Source of the DNA: JAWPMT01 sp965229785
GTDB lineage: Bacteria; Bacteroidota; Bacteroidia; Cytophagales; Cyclobacteriaceae
Reading direction: 5' to 3'
Assembly: GCA_965229785.1 (NCBI GenBank)
Contig: CBDDJS010000001.1
Span: 6,882,001-6,946,000, forward strand
Length of the DNA stretch: 64,000 nt
Shown: piece by piece, positions 62,645 to 64,000 of the stretch
Layout: the number at the start of each line of letters is the position of its first letter
Position numbering within the stretch: position 1 is the first letter of the stretch
The notes under the pieces: generated by a model
Seen by the model: the letters and a program-made list of their open reading frames with translations, nothing else
What the model was told of the DNA's origin: nothing
Databases searched by the model: none
Program-made: the position numbers and the translations under genes

Positions 62645-64000
62645 TTAATAAAGATCTGAAAACTGACCCGGCTTGACTTCAGCCATCATGGCATAAGCTT
62701 CCTCGAAAATATCTTCTGCATTTGGTTTAGAGAAGTAATCTCCATCAGAGCTGTAGGCCGGTCTGTGGTTCATGCCGGAAAGTGCTCTGGGTTTGGAATC
62801 CAGGTACTGATAAGCGCCATCGCGATCAAGCACTTGTTGCATCATGAAAGCGGTTGCGCCACCGGGAACATCCTCATCCACAAAAAGTACCCGATTAGTC
62901 TTGCGAACAGAAGTAGCGATCATGCCCGTACGATCAAATGGCAATAAACTCTGCGCATCGATTACCTCTGCACTGATACCGAATTCACGTAATTGACTCG
63001 CTGCTTCCATGGCTATTCTGCAAGTGGAACCATAGGTTACTATGGTCAGGTCTTCGCCGGTATGGAGAATTTCAGGAACGCCCAGTGGGGTCCTTACATC
63101 TTGCAGGTTTTCAGGGATCCTTTCTTTAAGTCGGTAACCGTTCAAAGACTCAATGATGATCGCTGTGTCATCAGATTCGAGCATGGTGTTGTAGAATCCT
63201 GCCGCTTGTGTCATGTTTCTGGGCACCAGCACATATACACCCCGAAGTGCTCCCAGGATCATGCTCATAGGTGAGCCCGAATGCCATACACCTTCCAGTC
63301 TATGCCCTCTGGTTCTGATGATTAAAGGAGCTTTTTGGCCGCCTTTTGTGCGGTATTGTAAAGTTGCCAGGTCATCGGATAAGGTCTGGATCGCGTACAG
63401 CAGATAATCCAGGTATTGGATTTCAGTAATTGGACGCAGACCTCTCAATGCTGCACCTATCCCCTGTCCGATAATGGAGGTTTCCCGAATGCCCGTGTCA
63501 GTGACTTTGAGCTCACCGTACTTGTCCTGAAGGCCAGCAAATCCCTGATTTACATCACCAATCTTACCCACATCTTCTCCAATGGCAAAAACCAATGGAT
63601 TGGTAGAGAGGTGATGATCGAAACAAGCTTGTAGTACTTCTCGGCCATCAACCATTCGGCTGTCTTCCTTATATTCCGGACGAACTTCACCAATTTTCAC
63701 GGCAGCCTGAGCGGACTCACTGTACATGTGAGAACTGTACTCATCAAATCGTGTTTTGCGAGTTTCACGTAACCACGCCTGAAGAGCCCTCTTCGCTTCT
63801 GTGTCCTCATCTTTCAGGTAGCGTAGGCTTTTGCGTACCGCCCGTAGGACGTCTGATTTGATGGGGTTCAGGGTTTCTTTAAGCGAATTGGCTATTTCCG
63901 TAAGCTTCGAAGCTTGTGAAGAACTGTCGATAGCTTGCTGAATCAACTGAGTAGCTTCTTCTAATTCCTTTTGCAGGTCCGCTCTGAAAGCCTTCCATGC
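62645..64000 (-). CDS. Fused alpha-beta E1 component of a branched-chain-type 2-oxoacid dehydrogenase (partial, C-terminal half)
   Basis: The frame is open to the right edge with no in-frame ATG, so the N-terminal (alpha-type, thiamine diphosphate-binding) half lies beyond. The visible 452 residues contain a helical linker (ALQAWLRETRKTRFDEY) and then a beta-type E1 domain: FAIGEDVGKIGDVNQGFAGL, VTDTGIRETSIIGQGIGAA, EIQYLDYLLYAIQTLSDD, and the transketolase C-terminal part (EDLTIVTYGSTCRIAME, VIDAQSLLPFDRTG). Fused alpha-beta E1 proteins of about 800 residues occur in many Bacteroidota. They decarboxylate 2-oxoacids, feeding a lipoyl E2. Confidence 0.9.
   Translation of the reverse strand, partial: AWKAFRADLQKELEEATQLIQQAIDSSSQASKLTEIANSLKETLNPIKSDVLRAVRKSLRYLKDEDTEAKRALQAWLRETRKTRFDEYSSHMYSESAQAAVKIGEVRPEYKEDSRMVDGREVLQACFDHHLSTNPLVFAIGEDVGKIGDVNQGFAGLQDKYGELKVTDTGIRETSIIGQGIGAALRGLRPITEIQYLDYLLYAIQTLSDDLATLQYRTKGGQKAPLIIRTRGHRLEGVWHSGSPMSMILGALRGVYVLVPRNMTQAAGFYNTMLESDDTAIIIESLNGYRLKERIPENLQDVRTPLGVPEILHTGEDLTIVTYGSTCRIAMEAASQLREFGISAEVIDAQSLLPFDRTGMIATSVRKTNRVLFVDEDVPGGATAFMMQQVLDRDGAYQYLDSKPRALSGMNHRPAYSSDGDYFSKPNAEDIFEEAYAMMAEVKPGQFSDLY

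Noticed and set aside
1..64000. tRNA genes, tmRNA and rRNA
   Set aside because: No sequence with these features was recognised by reading; only RNase P RNA was found. A tRNA scan would be needed to exclude short ones.

Overview
The window is chromosomal DNA from a Bacteroidota bacterium, most likely of the Cytophagales (Cytophagia) type. The signs are a very large secreted protein ending in a type IX secretion (T9SS) sorting domain, a DUF2723/GT117 membrane protein, a fused alpha/beta E1 dehydrogenase, a LuxE-like protein, a TamB-like protein, moderate GC, and starts that seldom have a Shine-Dalgarno sequence. I saw no transposase, integrase, tRNA, CRISPR array or phage gene.

Layout. 1-8.85 kb: the start of an ExbD/TolR gene (leaves the left edge), a DUF2723 protein, a membrane-anchored FMN glutamate-synthase-like protein, a TPR-DUF2971 protein, a small membrane protein and a secreted TPR protein. 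8.85-34.6 kb: a surface-polysaccharide locus of 24 genes with eleven or twelve glycosyltransferases, an acyltransferase, a deacetylase-like protein, a formyltransferase, a polymerase-like membrane protein, UDP-galactopyranose mutase, a Wzm/Wzt ABC exporter, a sulfotransferase, four methyltransferases, an NDP-sugar SDR enzyme and a DegT-type aminotransferase. Most plus-strand genes overlap by 1-14 bases and look translationally coupled. Three minus-strand genes (21.57-24.65 kb) sit inside it. 34.7-42.6 kb: one gene for a 2635-residue PKD/beta-propeller protein with a T9SS tail and an internal repeat of exactly 2184 bp.

42.9-49.2 kb: an Lrp/AsnC regulator, then minus-strand genes for a kinase-like protein plus a glycosyltransferase, a methyltransferase, HNH endonuclease plus smpB, and tsaD. 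49.2-58.1 kb: a TamB-like protein diverging from tsaD, two alpha/beta hydrolases, a membrane-bound AraC regulator and a small acidic protein. 58.1-64 kb: the RNase P RNA gene, an NtrC-type response regulator lacking a DNA-binding domain, a 41-residue lipoprotein, a LuxE-like protein, two tandem paralogous lipoproteins, and the 3' part of a fused branched-chain-type E1 gene that leaves the right edge.

How the parts may work together (inference): the locus would build a decorated glycan (galactofuranose, amino or N-formyl sugar, O-acyl, methyl and sulfate groups), exported through Wzm/Wzt with the Wzt C-terminal domain recognising the chain. In this phylum T9SS cargo proteins are often fixed to an LPS-type glycan, so the T9SS adhesin gene just 42 bp downstream is a suggestive neighbour. 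No initiating sugar-phosphate transferase is in the window, so that step must be encoded elsewhere.
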